This document shows positions 26,683-34,417 of a stretch of DNA of 54,305 nucleotides, in pieces. Every line of letters begins with the position of its first letter. The stretch's first letter is position 1. The stretch lies in contig UQAX01000014.1 of NCBI GenBank assembly GCA_900539145.1, positions 1 through 54,305 on the forward strand. The letters are read 5' to 3'. Made by a program: the position numbers and the translations under genes. This DNA comes from an uncultured Blautia sp. GTDB taxonomy: Bacteria > Bacillota > Clostridia > Lachnospirales > Lachnospiraceae. A model generated the notes under the pieces. That model had not been told where the DNA came from. It did not search any database and saw only the letters and a program-made list of their open reading frames with translations.

Positions 26683-26707
26683 TAATCATAATTTTTTGTT
26701 ATGATTA
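26683..26707. promoter_or_regulatory. Candidate LysR operator
   Basis: TAATCATAA (26683-26691) and TTATGATTA (26699-26707) are perfect inverted repeats with a 7-nt spacer, lying between the divergent flavin oxidoreductase and LysR genes. Form and place fit a LysR-type binding site that controls both directions. The whole 26616-26742 gap is very AT-rich. Confidence 0.5.
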
Positions 26708-26742
26708 GTGCTATGAACTACTCATTCTTGGAGGTATTTTCA

Positions 26743-27639
26743 ATGTTAGATTTTCGAATGGAAACATTTTTAACCGTCTGTGAATATATGAATTTTACCC
26801 ATGCTGCGGAGAAATTAAACCTGACGCAGCCTGCTGTATCTCAACATATAAAATATTTGGAAAAGGAATACGACTCGCCTTTGTTTGTCCGTGATAAGAA
26901 AAAGCTTCGCCTTACACCTGCGGGAGAAATTCTCCGTTCAGCCTTAGAAGCTATGAGAAATGATGAAAACACTTTAAAAAAGCGTATGAAAGAAAGCTTA
27001 ACACAAAAAAGAGTTTTAACCTTTGGGGTGACTATGACTATCGGAGAATATGCCATTGTGCCCGCTCTGGCAAAATTTATTCAGGTACACCCTGATACAG
27101 ATTTCCATATTCGGTATGGAAACACCCAGAAATTACTCTCCCTTTTATGCGATGGTCTCATTGATTTTGCCATTGTAGAGGGATATTTTAAAGGAGACAA
27201 TTACCAAACCCGTATTTTTCAGTCAGAAGAATATATTGCCGTTACATCAAAAGACCATGTTTTTCAAAAGCCCGTCACTACCTTACGTGATTTAACCTCG
27301 GAACGTCTGCTCCTTCGTGAACACGGTTCCGGTACAAGAGCCATTCTTACCAAAACTCTTGCCTTGAAAAATATGTCTATCTACGACTTTCCTCATATTA
27401 TAGAGGTGGAAAATATTCACACCATTGTGTCTCTGCTGTGTGAAGACTGCGGTATCTCTTTTCTCTACAAAGCAGCGGTAGAAAAGGAAATCCAACAGGG
27501 AATTTTAAAACAAATTCCATTATCCGATTTTATGGTCATGCACGACTTTACTTTTATCTGGAATAAAGACAGCATCTTTTCAGAAGAGTATGAAGGAATA
27601 TTTCAGGAACTCCTTCGGCTTTCAAACAGAAATAAATAA
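26743..27639 (+). CDS. LysR-family regulator (CysB/YeiE-like)
   Basis: A 298-residue LysR protein: N-terminal helix-turn-helix (FTHAAEKLNLTQPAVSQHIKYLE, about 17-39) and a two-lobe effector domain (about 90-295). It is oriented away from the flavin oxidoreductase-yeiH operon, the standard layout for a LysR regulator and its target. In enterobacteria the YeiE-YeiH pair responds to sulfite; a similar signal is inferred here. Start ATG 26743 has TTGGAGG at 26729-26734; the longest frame begins 14 codons earlier with no site. Confidence 0.85.
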   Translation: MLDFRMETFLTVCEYMNFTHAAEKLNLTQPAVSQHIKYLEKEYDSPLFVRDKKKLRLTPAGEILRSALEAMRNDENTLKKRMKESLTQKRVLTFGVTMTIGEYAIVPALAKFIQVHPDTDFHIRYGNTQKLLSLLCDGLIDFAIVEGYFKGDNYQTRIFQSEEYIAVTSKDHVFQKPVTTLRDLTSERLLLREHGSGTRAILTKTLALKNMSIYDFPHIIEVENIHTIVSLLCEDCGISFLYKAAVEKEIQQGILKQIPLSDFMVMHDFTFIWNKDSIFSEEYEGIFQELLRLSNRNK

Positions 27640-27789
27640 GAGACTACCTCATTATCAAAAAGACTTCGAGATATTTATACATTTTTAGCGAATTTATCGA
27701 GCATGCTTTGAAATTACACCCCAAAAGCGAGCACAGACTGAGCGCAAAATGTATAAACATTTTTGGTATTTTCTGAATGAAATAGTCTC
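27640..27789. repeat. Dispersed intergenic hairpin element, copy 2 (long form)
   Basis: Nested inverted repeats fill the gap between the convergent LysR and sulfite-reductase fusion genes. Outer arms are GAGACTACCTCATT (27640-27653) and AATGAAATAGTCTC (27776-27789). Inner arms are 27671-27686 and 27747-27760 around TATACATTTTTAGCGAATTT. A 60-nt core with a CTTTGA..AAAG hairpin closely matches copy 3 at 36441. It probably terminates both genes. Confidence 0.75.
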
Positions 27790-27804
27790 AATTTTTAAAT
27801 CTTA

Positions 27805-30387
27805 TTAGCAGGTTGCTCCGCCTTTTAAATGTTTCTGAGCTTTGATATTTTCTTCTTTTCTGCTCAGTAATTCATCACCCAAAAGCTGTTCCTGCACATT
27901 TTCAAATCCAATTCTTGCAACAGTATCTGCAAAGCGTTCTCCTGTAATTCCCTGTTCTCTGAATAAGAGAATTGCTTTTTCTACAACAGACAGCACTTCT
28001 TCTTTATCTGTAAAGACTTTTTCCAGATAACGTCCCTGTGCTACCTTCTTGCCCCAGCGTCCGCCGATGTAAATGCGATAGCCGTTTGTATAATCTTCAA
28101 AAGCGTTAAACGGACATTTTCCGATACAGCGTCCGCAATGATTACATGAGTTTTCATCAATGACGATTTTTCCGTCTACGACTTTTGCTACGTTGATTGG
28201 ACAGTTCTTTTCTACACGGCAGATTTTACATCCACGGCATTTTTCCATATCTACCTGTGGAATTCTCTGACCGATAATACCCAAATCATTTAAGTCCGGT
28301 TTTACACAGTTATTCGGACATCCGCCAACAGCGATTTTGAATTTATGAGGTAACTTCACATCAGAATATCCATGGAAAAATCTCTCATGGATTTCTTCTG
28401 ATAATCCAAAGGTATCAATCAATCCGTACTGACAGGTTGTACCTTTACAGGAAACTACCGGACGAACTTTAGAGCCTGTTCCGCCTGTTTCCAAGCCTGC
28501 CTGCATCAGATATTCACGAAGCGGCTCAATATTGTCAAACGGAACTCCCTGAATTTCCATTGTCAGACGGGAAGTCATGGTAACTTCTCCGCTTCCGAAA
28601 AGCTCTGCTGCCTCTGCAATGGTTCTGGCTTCATCTGCTGTGATTTTACCGTTTCTTGTAATAACACGTCCGTTGAATTTATCTAAGGTTGTCTTATCTC
28701 TTAAAAATCCAAGAGCTTTTACTCTTGTTTCTTCTTCCGGAGATACGGCATTTTCTGCATGCTGTACTTTTACGTCATTAAAGAACTGTGCGCCTTCCAA
28801 TACCACGGTGTTTTTATATCCGTAAGAACGTAATCTGTTCTGTAAGAAATATCCACGTTTTCCTTTTGCACATACAAGAAGAAGCTTCTCCTCTTTATCC
28901 AGACCTTCGATTTCTCCGTTTACTTTGGAAAGGTCTACATAAACTGCCCCACGAATAGATGGTGCAAGCCCTACATCTACTACTTTATAATCCTTTGCTT
29001 TTCCTGCTGCATATTCTGCCGGTGTCATGCTCACAAGATTTCCGTTTATCTTATTCAGTAAAATATAAACTGCCTGTACAAATGGATGAATAGCAGTGGA
29101 AAATGGCGGTGCATAAGCAAAATCCGCATTTTCAAAGTCTTCCAAAACAGCGCCCATGTTGATACCCATAACCGCAATGTCTACCATTTTGTCTACTGCG
29201 CCTGTTCCCAACACCTGAACACCTAAAAGCTTATGTGTATCTTTTTCTGCAATTAATTTTGTAATGAAAAATCCTGCATCCGGATAATAATGCGCCTTAT
29301 CGTCCGTAGGTGCTACCACTGTGACAACCTCATAACCGGCATTTTTTGCCTGTTCTTCTGTAAGGCCGGTACGTCCGATATTCAGGTTTGGTAATTTTAC
29401 AACACCTGTTCCCAGTACGCCCGGATACTCTTTTTTCGTACCTGTTAAAATCTGTGCCAGCGTTCTGCCTTCCAGATTTGCGGAAGAGCCCATTGGAGAC
29501 CACTGTGGCTTTCCTGTAATACGGTTGGTAACCATCACACAGTCACCTGCTGCATAGACGTCCTCTAAATTTGTTTTCATGGTCTTGTCCACAAGAATAG
29601 TTCCTTTGAACATCTCTAATCCACAGTTCTGAAGAAAATCTGTATTTGGACGAATACCTGCTGCCATAATCAAAAGCTCACATCTTAACAATCCTGCTGA
29701 TGTTTTTACTCCTGTTACATGGTCATCTCCCATGATTTCTTCTGCTTTTGTACCTGTGATAACACGAATACCCTCTTTTAACAGATGTTTTTTTGCATAG
29801 ACAGCCACTTCTGTATCTACAATATTCGGTAAAATCTGAGATGCAAAATCAATAACAGTTACCTGAACGCCTTTTGCCTTTAAATTTTCAGCTACTTCCA
29901 GTCCGATAAATCCGGCGCCGATTACAACGGCTTTCTTCACCTGATTTTCTTCTACATAAGCACGGATATTGGTTGCGTCATCCGGTGTACGCATCTGAAA
30001 CACACCGGAAAGGTCTGTACCTTCTATTGGCAGCTTTGCAGGAGAAGCGCCTACTGTCAGCACCAGCTTATCATAGCCGTATGCTTCTTCCGCTCCTGTT
30101 TCAACATCTTTTACAAGCACTTCTTTTTTCTCCGGATGAAGGGCAATGGCTTCTTTTCCTGTTTTTACCTCTACACCTGTAAGTCCTGCATATTTTGCCG
30201 GAGTGTTTACAATCAATTCTTCACGGCTTTCAATCAATCCGCCTACATAATAAGGAAGCCCGCAGCCTGCATAGGAAATATCTTTATCCTTTGTAATTAC
30301 GGTAACTTCTGCACTTCTGTCTTCTCTTTTTAATTTTGCTGCTGTTTTTGTTCCCGCAGCAACACCACCTATAATTAGTATTTTCAT
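27805..30387 (-). CDS. Fusion: CoA-disulfide reductase, rhodanese, siroheme sulfite-reductase and ferredoxin domains
   Basis: An 860-residue multidomain enzyme. Residues 1-445: pyridine nucleotide-disulfide reductase of the CoA-disulfide reductase/NADH oxidase type, with FAD motif IIGGVAAGTKTA and redox Cys42 in YAGCGLPYY. About 460-540: rhodanese-like, Cys506 in LVCAKGKRG. About 570-700: nitrite/sulfite-reductase type, with Cys647/652 and Cys690/694 (GGCPNNC) as siroheme-[4Fe-4S] ligands; the first pair is spaced C-x4-C instead of the usual C-x5-C. About 715-760: two ferredoxin clusters (CRGCKIC, CNHCGRCIGKCP). It could take electrons from NAD(P)H to a sulfur oxyanion. Start ATG 30387 has GGGAGAGAGG upstream. 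It follows a DUF134 regulator by 25 nt. Confidence 0.85.
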   Translation of the reverse strand: MKILIIGGVAAGTKTAAKLKREDRSAEVTVITKDKDISYAGCGLPYYVGGLIESREELIVNTPAKYAGLTGVEVKTGKEAIALHPEKKEVLVKDVETGAEEAYGYDKLVLTVGASPAKLPIEGTDLSGVFQMRTPDDATNIRAYVEENQVKKAVVIGAGFIGLEVAENLKAKGVQVTVIDFASQILPNIVDTEVAVYAKKHLLKEGIRVITGTKAEEIMGDDHVTGVKTSAGLLRCELLIMAAGIRPNTDFLQNCGLEMFKGTILVDKTMKTNLEDVYAAGDCVMVTNRITGKPQWSPMGSSANLEGRTLAQILTGTKKEYPGVLGTGVVKLPNLNIGRTGLTEEQAKNAGYEVVTVVAPTDDKAHYYPDAGFFITKLIAEKDTHKLLGVQVLGTGAVDKMVDIAVMGINMGAVLEDFENADFAYAPPFSTAIHPFVQAVYILLNKINGNLVSMTPAEYAAGKAKDYKVVDVGLAPSIRGAVYVDLSKVNGEIEGLDKEEKLLLVCAKGKRGYFLQNRLRSYGYKNTVVLEGAQFFNDVKVQHAENAVSPEEETRVKALGFLRDKTTLDKFNGRVITRNGKITADEARTIAEAAELFGSGEVTMTSRLTMEIQGVPFDNIEPLREYLMQAGLETGGTGSKVRPVVSCKGTTCQYGLIDTFGLSEEIHERFFHGYSDVKLPHKFKIAVGGCPNNCVKPDLNDLGIIGQRIPQVDMEKCRGCKICRVEKNCPINVAKVVDGKIVIDENSCNHCGRCIGKCPFNAFEDYTNGYRIYIGGRWGKKVAQGRYLEKVFTDKEEVLSVVEKAILLFREQGITGERFADTVARIGFENVQEQLLGDELLSRKEENIKAQKHLKGGATC

Positions 30388-30412
30388 AGTCCTCTCTCCC
30401 ATTCTTTTGCTC

Positions 30413-30748
30413 CTATCTGTGGCAGCAATATTTTTTCCCTGCACATTCCGGGCGCATTTCTTCACATACGATAACGTCACCCCCGCTAATTGTCAGTCGT
30501 TGTCCGTTTACCAGCACATCTGCGATTTTCTGTCTTGCCTCGTTGTAAATGCGGGTGACTGTTGGACGGGAAATGTTCATTTTTTCTGCACATTGTTCCT
30601 GTGTCAGTTTTATATAGTCCAAAAGGCGAATGACCTCATATTCGTCATAAGTGAGGTTAATATTTCCACTTCCCGGACATCCCTCCGGTATTAAACCTGT
30701 CACTTTGGGCTTTGAACAAATACACCTGAGTTTCTGCGGTCTGGCCAT
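30413..30748 (-). CDS. DUF134/UPF0251-family DNA-binding protein
   Basis: A 111-residue protein with the MARPQK start, Cys-rich N-terminal segment and helix-turn-helix (LTQEQCAEKMNISRPTVTRIYNEAR) of the DUF134 family, and a Cys-rich C-terminus (CEEMRPECAGKKYCC). Members are thought to be metal- or redox-linked regulators, often beside iron-sulfur or dinitrogenase-cofactor-like proteins. Here it heads an operon with the sulfite-reductase fusion, whose iron-sulfur clusters give a reason for redox control. GAGGAGG supports the start. Confidence 0.85.
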   Translation of the reverse strand: MARPQKLRCICSKPKVTGLIPEGCPGSGNINLTYDEYEVIRLLDYIKLTQEQCAEKMNISRPTVTRIYNEARQKIADVLVNGQRLTISGGDVIVCEEMRPECAGKKYCCHR

Positions 30749-30806
30749 GGTTGCCTCCTCTCTTGTATGGCATTGAAATAAATCTTCGTTTTTTCTTTGC
30801 GCTTTT

Positions 30807-30883
30807 AAAATACTCTTGTTTTGAACTTATGTCAATATCTTATTTGAAAACATTTTATGAACTTTATTAACAAATGTTCATAA
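30807..30883 (-). promoter_or_regulatory. Promoter and upstream inverted repeat of the DUF134 operon
   Basis: TTGACA (30830-30835), a 17-bp spacer and TATTTT (30807-30812) form a good promoter about 60 nt upstream of the DUF134 start. Further upstream TTATGAAC (30855-30862) and GTTCATAA (30876-30883) are a perfect 8-bp inverted repeat with 13-nt spacing, a candidate regulator site. The gap 30749-30898 holds no gene. Confidence 0.6.
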
Positions 30884-30898
30884 TTCTTAATAAAAATC

Positions 30899-31795
30899 TC
30901 ATGACTTTTGTGGAAAACTCATCTTCACCCAGAACTCATTTCCCAAAAGCTCCGCATGAATTTCCCCTTTCATCCTAAGAACAAATTCCTGCGCAATGGA
31001 AAGTCCCAATCCGCTGGAATTTTTACTCCTTGCCCCATCTGCCTTATAAAACCTCTGAAATACCTTGGATACATCGATTTCCTCCGGATTTGTCACCTCA
31101 TTGCAAATCCAGAGACAAAGCTTTTCTTCTTTTTCAAAAAGCTGCACCTTTATCTTTTCCTGTCCGTGATCCATACCATTTTTAATAATATTCTGAAGCA
31201 CCCGCTTTAATCCGGCTTCGTTCCCCTCCATATAAAGCTGTTTTTCAGGCAAGCTGATTTCAGGCAAAATCCCCCTCCCTGACCAGTCATCGTAATAAGA
31301 AAAAATGGTATTCTTTAAAATGCGGTTGATGCAACAGGTTTTTAATTCTAAAACAAAGCTGTCATTCTTCAGCTTTGTAAACATAAATAATTCTTCCAGC
31401 ATTTCCTTTAAGCTTTCAATTCTCTCCTGTATTACCTTCATGTAATGCTTCTGTTCTTCCGCACTTGCACTTTCCATGAGCTGAAAATAACCGTTAAGAG
31501 AAGTCAGGGGCGTGCGAATATCATGGGATAAATTTGTATAGGTATCCGCAATCATCTGTTCCTTTTCCTTAAATTCCCGTTGTTCTTTTCTTCGCATTTG
31601 AAACAACTCGTTTAACAGACTTACTAATTTTTCAAAACCGCCTGTTTTCATATTTGCGGTAATCATCATATTACTGTCATGTTTCATCAGAAACGCAAGC
31701 TGGCGGCAGATATCCCCTATCTGCCGCTGCATCTTTACTAAAAAATATGTTTGTAATAAAAGAATAAAAATTAAAATTCCAATCCAGAATTTCAT
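30899..31795 (-). CDS. Sensor histidine kinase of a peptide-resistance-type module
   Basis: A 298-residue kinase with one N-terminal membrane segment (4-22), a short linker, HisKA with NLSHDIRTPLTSL, and HATPase motifs (IIKNGMDHG, SSGLGLSIAQEF). The lack of an extracellular sensor is typical of kinases that sense through an ABC transporter. It is the last gene of a four-gene set: response regulator, ATPase, permease and kinase. The start directly follows the permease stop. Confidence 0.87.
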   Translation of the reverse strand: MKFWIGILIFILLLQTYFLVKMQRQIGDICRQLAFLMKHDSNMMITANMKTGGFEKLVSLLNELFQMRRKEQREFKEKEQMIADTYTNLSHDIRTPLTSLNGYFQLMESASAEEQKHYMKVIQERIESLKEMLEELFMFTKLKNDSFVLELKTCCINRILKNTIFSYYDDWSGRGILPEISLPEKQLYMEGNEAGLKRVLQNIIKNGMDHGQEKIKVQLFEKEEKLCLWICNEVTNPEEIDVSKVFQRFYKADGARSKNSSGLGLSIAQEFVLRMKGEIHAELLGNEFWVKMSFPQKS

Positions 31796-32638
31796 CTATA
31801 TATCTCTCCTTCGAAATACCAAAATCGTCAGAAGAACTGCCAAAATTCCAAATATTCCGGCTATTCCCAGTGCATTTACGCAATCAGAAGCCTTCGGTGT
31901 CATAGAAAGCAAAGAAATCTTTCCGCTGATTGTATGTTCAATAACGCTAAAATCTTTTACTCCCATGTCCAGCAGCACTTTATCCACAGCGCTGTACACA
32001 ATGGTCAGTACATTTACACACAAGCACACCGACAACGTCATACTGAGCATATTGCTTCTTAAAATAATTGCCATTGCCATGCAAACCAATACCAATCCAT
32101 AATGAAGGGCTGCTTCTGTCCCGAAATATCTCCAGAACATTTCCATATTTCCCCATTTTGACGCTCCGAATACTGCGTACTGACAAACTGCCTGTATACC
32201 AAGGTATAAAAATAATGTCAAGACTGTATAAAGCAACAATACAATCGCCTTTGAAAGAATAAGACTCCCTCTATCCTTTACCTGTCCTCCAATGTTCTTA
32301 ATATATCCGCTTGTAAGATCCGCTGTGGAAAACAATACAGTAAAAATCACCAGAAACAGGGCAATAAATTTTGACTGCATATTGGCAAAAATCTGGTCAA
32401 AGATTGTTACTTTTTCTTCTGGCTTTGTAGGTAGCGAAACACTTAATCCAAAATTCAGCGTTCCTTCCTCTGACACGGTTTCTAATTGTCCCTTTGCCGC
32501 TTCCTCTTGCATATATTGATAGTCTTCCTTTGACATCGTAGTTGAAAAAATAACAGCTGCCCCAAGAATAATCCAAATAATATAAAAAGCCTTTGTATGA
32601 AACATTCGATATAAATCCATTTTAATCAATTTAAGCAT
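31796..32638 (-). CDS. ABC-2-type permease (BcrB-like)
   Basis: A 280-residue membrane protein with six predicted segments: one near the N-terminus (FHTKAFYIIWIILGAA), a large extracellular loop (about 40-85), and five clustered toward the C-terminus. The layout is that of permeases working with BcrA-like ATPases in lantibiotic or bacitracin resistance. ATG 32638, preceded by AGGAGG, is chosen over the upstream GTG; it overlaps the ATPase gene by 8 nt. Confidence 0.8.
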   Translation of the reverse strand: MLKLIKMDLYRMFHTKAFYIIWIILGAAVIFSTTMSKEDYQYMQEEAAKGQLETVSEEGTLNFGLSVSLPTKPEEKVTIFDQIFANMQSKFIALFLVIFTVLFSTADLTSGYIKNIGGQVKDRGSLILSKAIVLLLYTVLTLFLYLGIQAVCQYAVFGASKWGNMEMFWRYFGTEAALHYGLVLVCMAMAIILRSNMLSMTLSVCLCVNVLTIVYSAVDKVLLDMGVKDFSVIEHTISGKISLLSMTPKASDCVNALGIAGIFGILAVLLTILVFRRRDI

Positions 32639-33548
32639 GCTGCGCACCTCCTGTCAGGTTTAAAAAGTAGCTTTCCAAATCTTCACTGGTAATTGCAATT
32701 CCTCTTACAAAAATTCCTGCCTTTGCCAGCTCCATATTTAAAAGAGCGCTTTCTTCCAATCGTTCAAAAATATAAATACGATGCTTGTCCATGACCTGAT
32801 AGTTGGTAAATCCCATTTTATCTAAGATAGGAAGCGCCTGCTCCGGATAGTCCAGTTCCAGCTCTATACGCTCTGAACACCGTTTTATCAATTCTTCCTG
32901 ACTGAGTTCCTGCAATAAGCTTCCATTATGAATAATTCCGTAATGGGTTGCCAGCTTTGAAAGCTCCTCTAATACATGACTGGAAATTAAAATAGTCATA
33001 TTTCTCTCATCACGAAGCTTCTGTATGGTGTCCCGAACTTCCACAATTCCCTGTGGATCAAGGCCGTTAATAGGCTCATCTAAAACCAGCAAATCCGGTT
33101 CTCCCACCAGCGCCAGCCCAATGCCTAAACGCTGTTTCATTCCCAGTGAAAAATGTTTTGTTTTTTTTCTTCCTGTTTTTTCCAGTCCTACGGTTTTCAA
33201 GATATCTTCTACATATCCTTTTTTGTTAATTCCCAGCATTTCGCATTTTATTTTCAGATTTTGATAAGCTGTCATATTGCCGTATAATCCGGGCATCTCA
33301 ATTAAACAACCAATTCTGGAACGAACGTCTTTCAATTCCTTCCCTGAATAACCAAAAAATTCAATCTCACCTGCGGTAGGACGTGAAAGTCCGCTTACCA
33401 TTTTCAGACAGGTACTCTTTCCTGCTCCGTTTCTTCCTATAAATCCATAAATTGCACCCTTTTTCACGTGGATATCCACATTTTCCACTGCTTTATGACG
33501 CCCATATTGTTTTGTCAGACCTCTGGTTTGTAACAAATATTCACTCAT
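32631..33548 (-). CDS. ABC transporter ATPase (BcrA-like)
   Basis: A 305-residue ATPase with Walker A GRNGAGKST, signature FSLGMKQRLG, Walker B LLVLDEPINGLDP and H-loop SSHVLEEL. The Glu in the Q-loop region (LIEMPGLYGNMTA) is the E-loop typical of bacteriocin and bacitracin self-protection transporters. It works with the downstream permease. No peptide precursor or modification gene is seen, so a defensive role is more likely than immunity to a self-made product. Confidence 0.9.
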   Translation of the reverse strand: MSEYLLQTRGLTKQYGRHKAVENVDIHVKKGAIYGFIGRNGAGKSTCLKMVSGLSRPTAGEIEFFGYSGKELKDVRSRIGCLIEMPGLYGNMTAYQNLKIKCEMLGINKKGYVEDILKTVGLEKTGRKKTKHFSLGMKQRLGIGLALVGEPDLLVLDEPINGLDPQGIVEVRDTIQKLRDERNMTILISSHVLEELSKLATHYGIIHNGSLLQELSQEELIKRCSERIELELDYPEQALPILDKMGFTNYQVMDKHRIYIFERLEESALLNMELAKAGIFVRGIAITSEDLESYFLNLTGGAQHA

Positions 33549-33650
33549 AACAGTCTCTCCTTTCCTTATCTGCTCTTATCATATCTCTTCAATCCTAAAA
33601 AATCGCAAATCAAAAGTAAAAAAAGGGTAAAGTATGAGCGGCATAATTCT

Positions 33651-34334
33651 TTACTGTTGTAAGCGATATCCAATTCCCCATACTGTTTCAATATATTCTT
33701 CCTTTGTAACTTCTTTTATCTTTTTCCGAATATTGCTGATGTGCACATCTAAAGTTTTTGTTTCTCCCATATATGGCTCTTCCCAAGCATATTCAAAGAT
33801 ATCTTCTTTGCTAAATACCTGTTTTGGATGCTTTAACAACAGCTCTAATATAGAAAATTCCTGTTTTGTAATTTTTCCCAGCAACTTTCCTCCTACTTCT
33901 ATCTGAAATTTTTCTCTGTCCAGCACCATCTGCTTATGAGAAAGCACATTATTGTTTCCTCCTTGAACGCCGTGGCGAAACTGTACCTGAACCCTTGCCA
34001 ATACTTCTTGTATCTCAAATGGCTTTGTAATATAATCATCAGCCCCTGCAATTAAAAGATTTACTTTATCGTCAAGTGTATCTTTTGCCGTTAAAATAAT
34101 TACGGCGCTGTTTCCTTGCTCCCGTATAAATTTCAAAACCTCCTCTCCCGGTATTCCCGGCAGCATCAAATCCAGAAGTACCAATGCAAAGCTTTCCATT
34201 TTCAGTAGCATTTTCGCTTCTGTTCCCGAAAATGCCTGCACCGCAGCATACCCCTCTTTTTTTAACGCTGTAAAAAGCAAGTTGTTAATATCTGTGTCGT
34301 CTTCTACAATTAAGATTTTCTTATCCTCTTTCAT
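33651..34334 (-). CDS. OmpR-family response regulator of the ABC module
   Basis: A 227-residue regulator with receiver Asp55 (LVLLDLMLPG), DDYITKPF and a winged-helix C-terminus ending in ETVWGIGYRL. It is the first gene of the operon; the ATPase follows after 102 nt and the cognate kinase is the last gene. It probably induces the transporter when cell-envelope peptides are sensed. Confidence 0.88.
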   Translation of the reverse strand: MKEDKKILIVEDDTDINNLLFTALKKEGYAAVQAFSGTEAKMLLKMESFALVLLDLMLPGIPGEEVLKFIREQGNSAVIILTAKDTLDDKVNLLIAGADDYITKPFEIQEVLARVQVQFRHGVQGGNNNVLSHKQMVLDREKFQIEVGGKLLGKITKQEFSILELLLKHPKQVFSKEDIFEYAWEEPYMGETKTLDVHISNIRKKIKEVTKEEYIETVWGIGYRLQQ

Positions 34335-34367
34335 TACTTTTCTCCTAAAATTCCTGATACGACAAAA

Positions 34368-34395
34368 GGAGAAATACCAAAAGAGGTATTTCTCC
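34368..34395 (-). terminator. Terminator after the NlpC/P60 gene
   Basis: GGAGAAATACC (34368-34378) and GGTATTTCTCC (34385-34395) form a perfect 11-bp stem with a 6-nt loop, followed on the minus strand by TTTT. It separates the NlpC/P60 gene from the response-regulator operon. Confidence 0.8.
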
Positions 34396-34417
34396 CTAAT
34401 ATGTACTATGTAATTAA

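Noticed and set aside
27640..27789. An insertion sequence remnant
   Set aside because: Nested inverted repeats are present, but there is no transposase fragment and no clear target duplication; described instead as a dispersed hairpin element.
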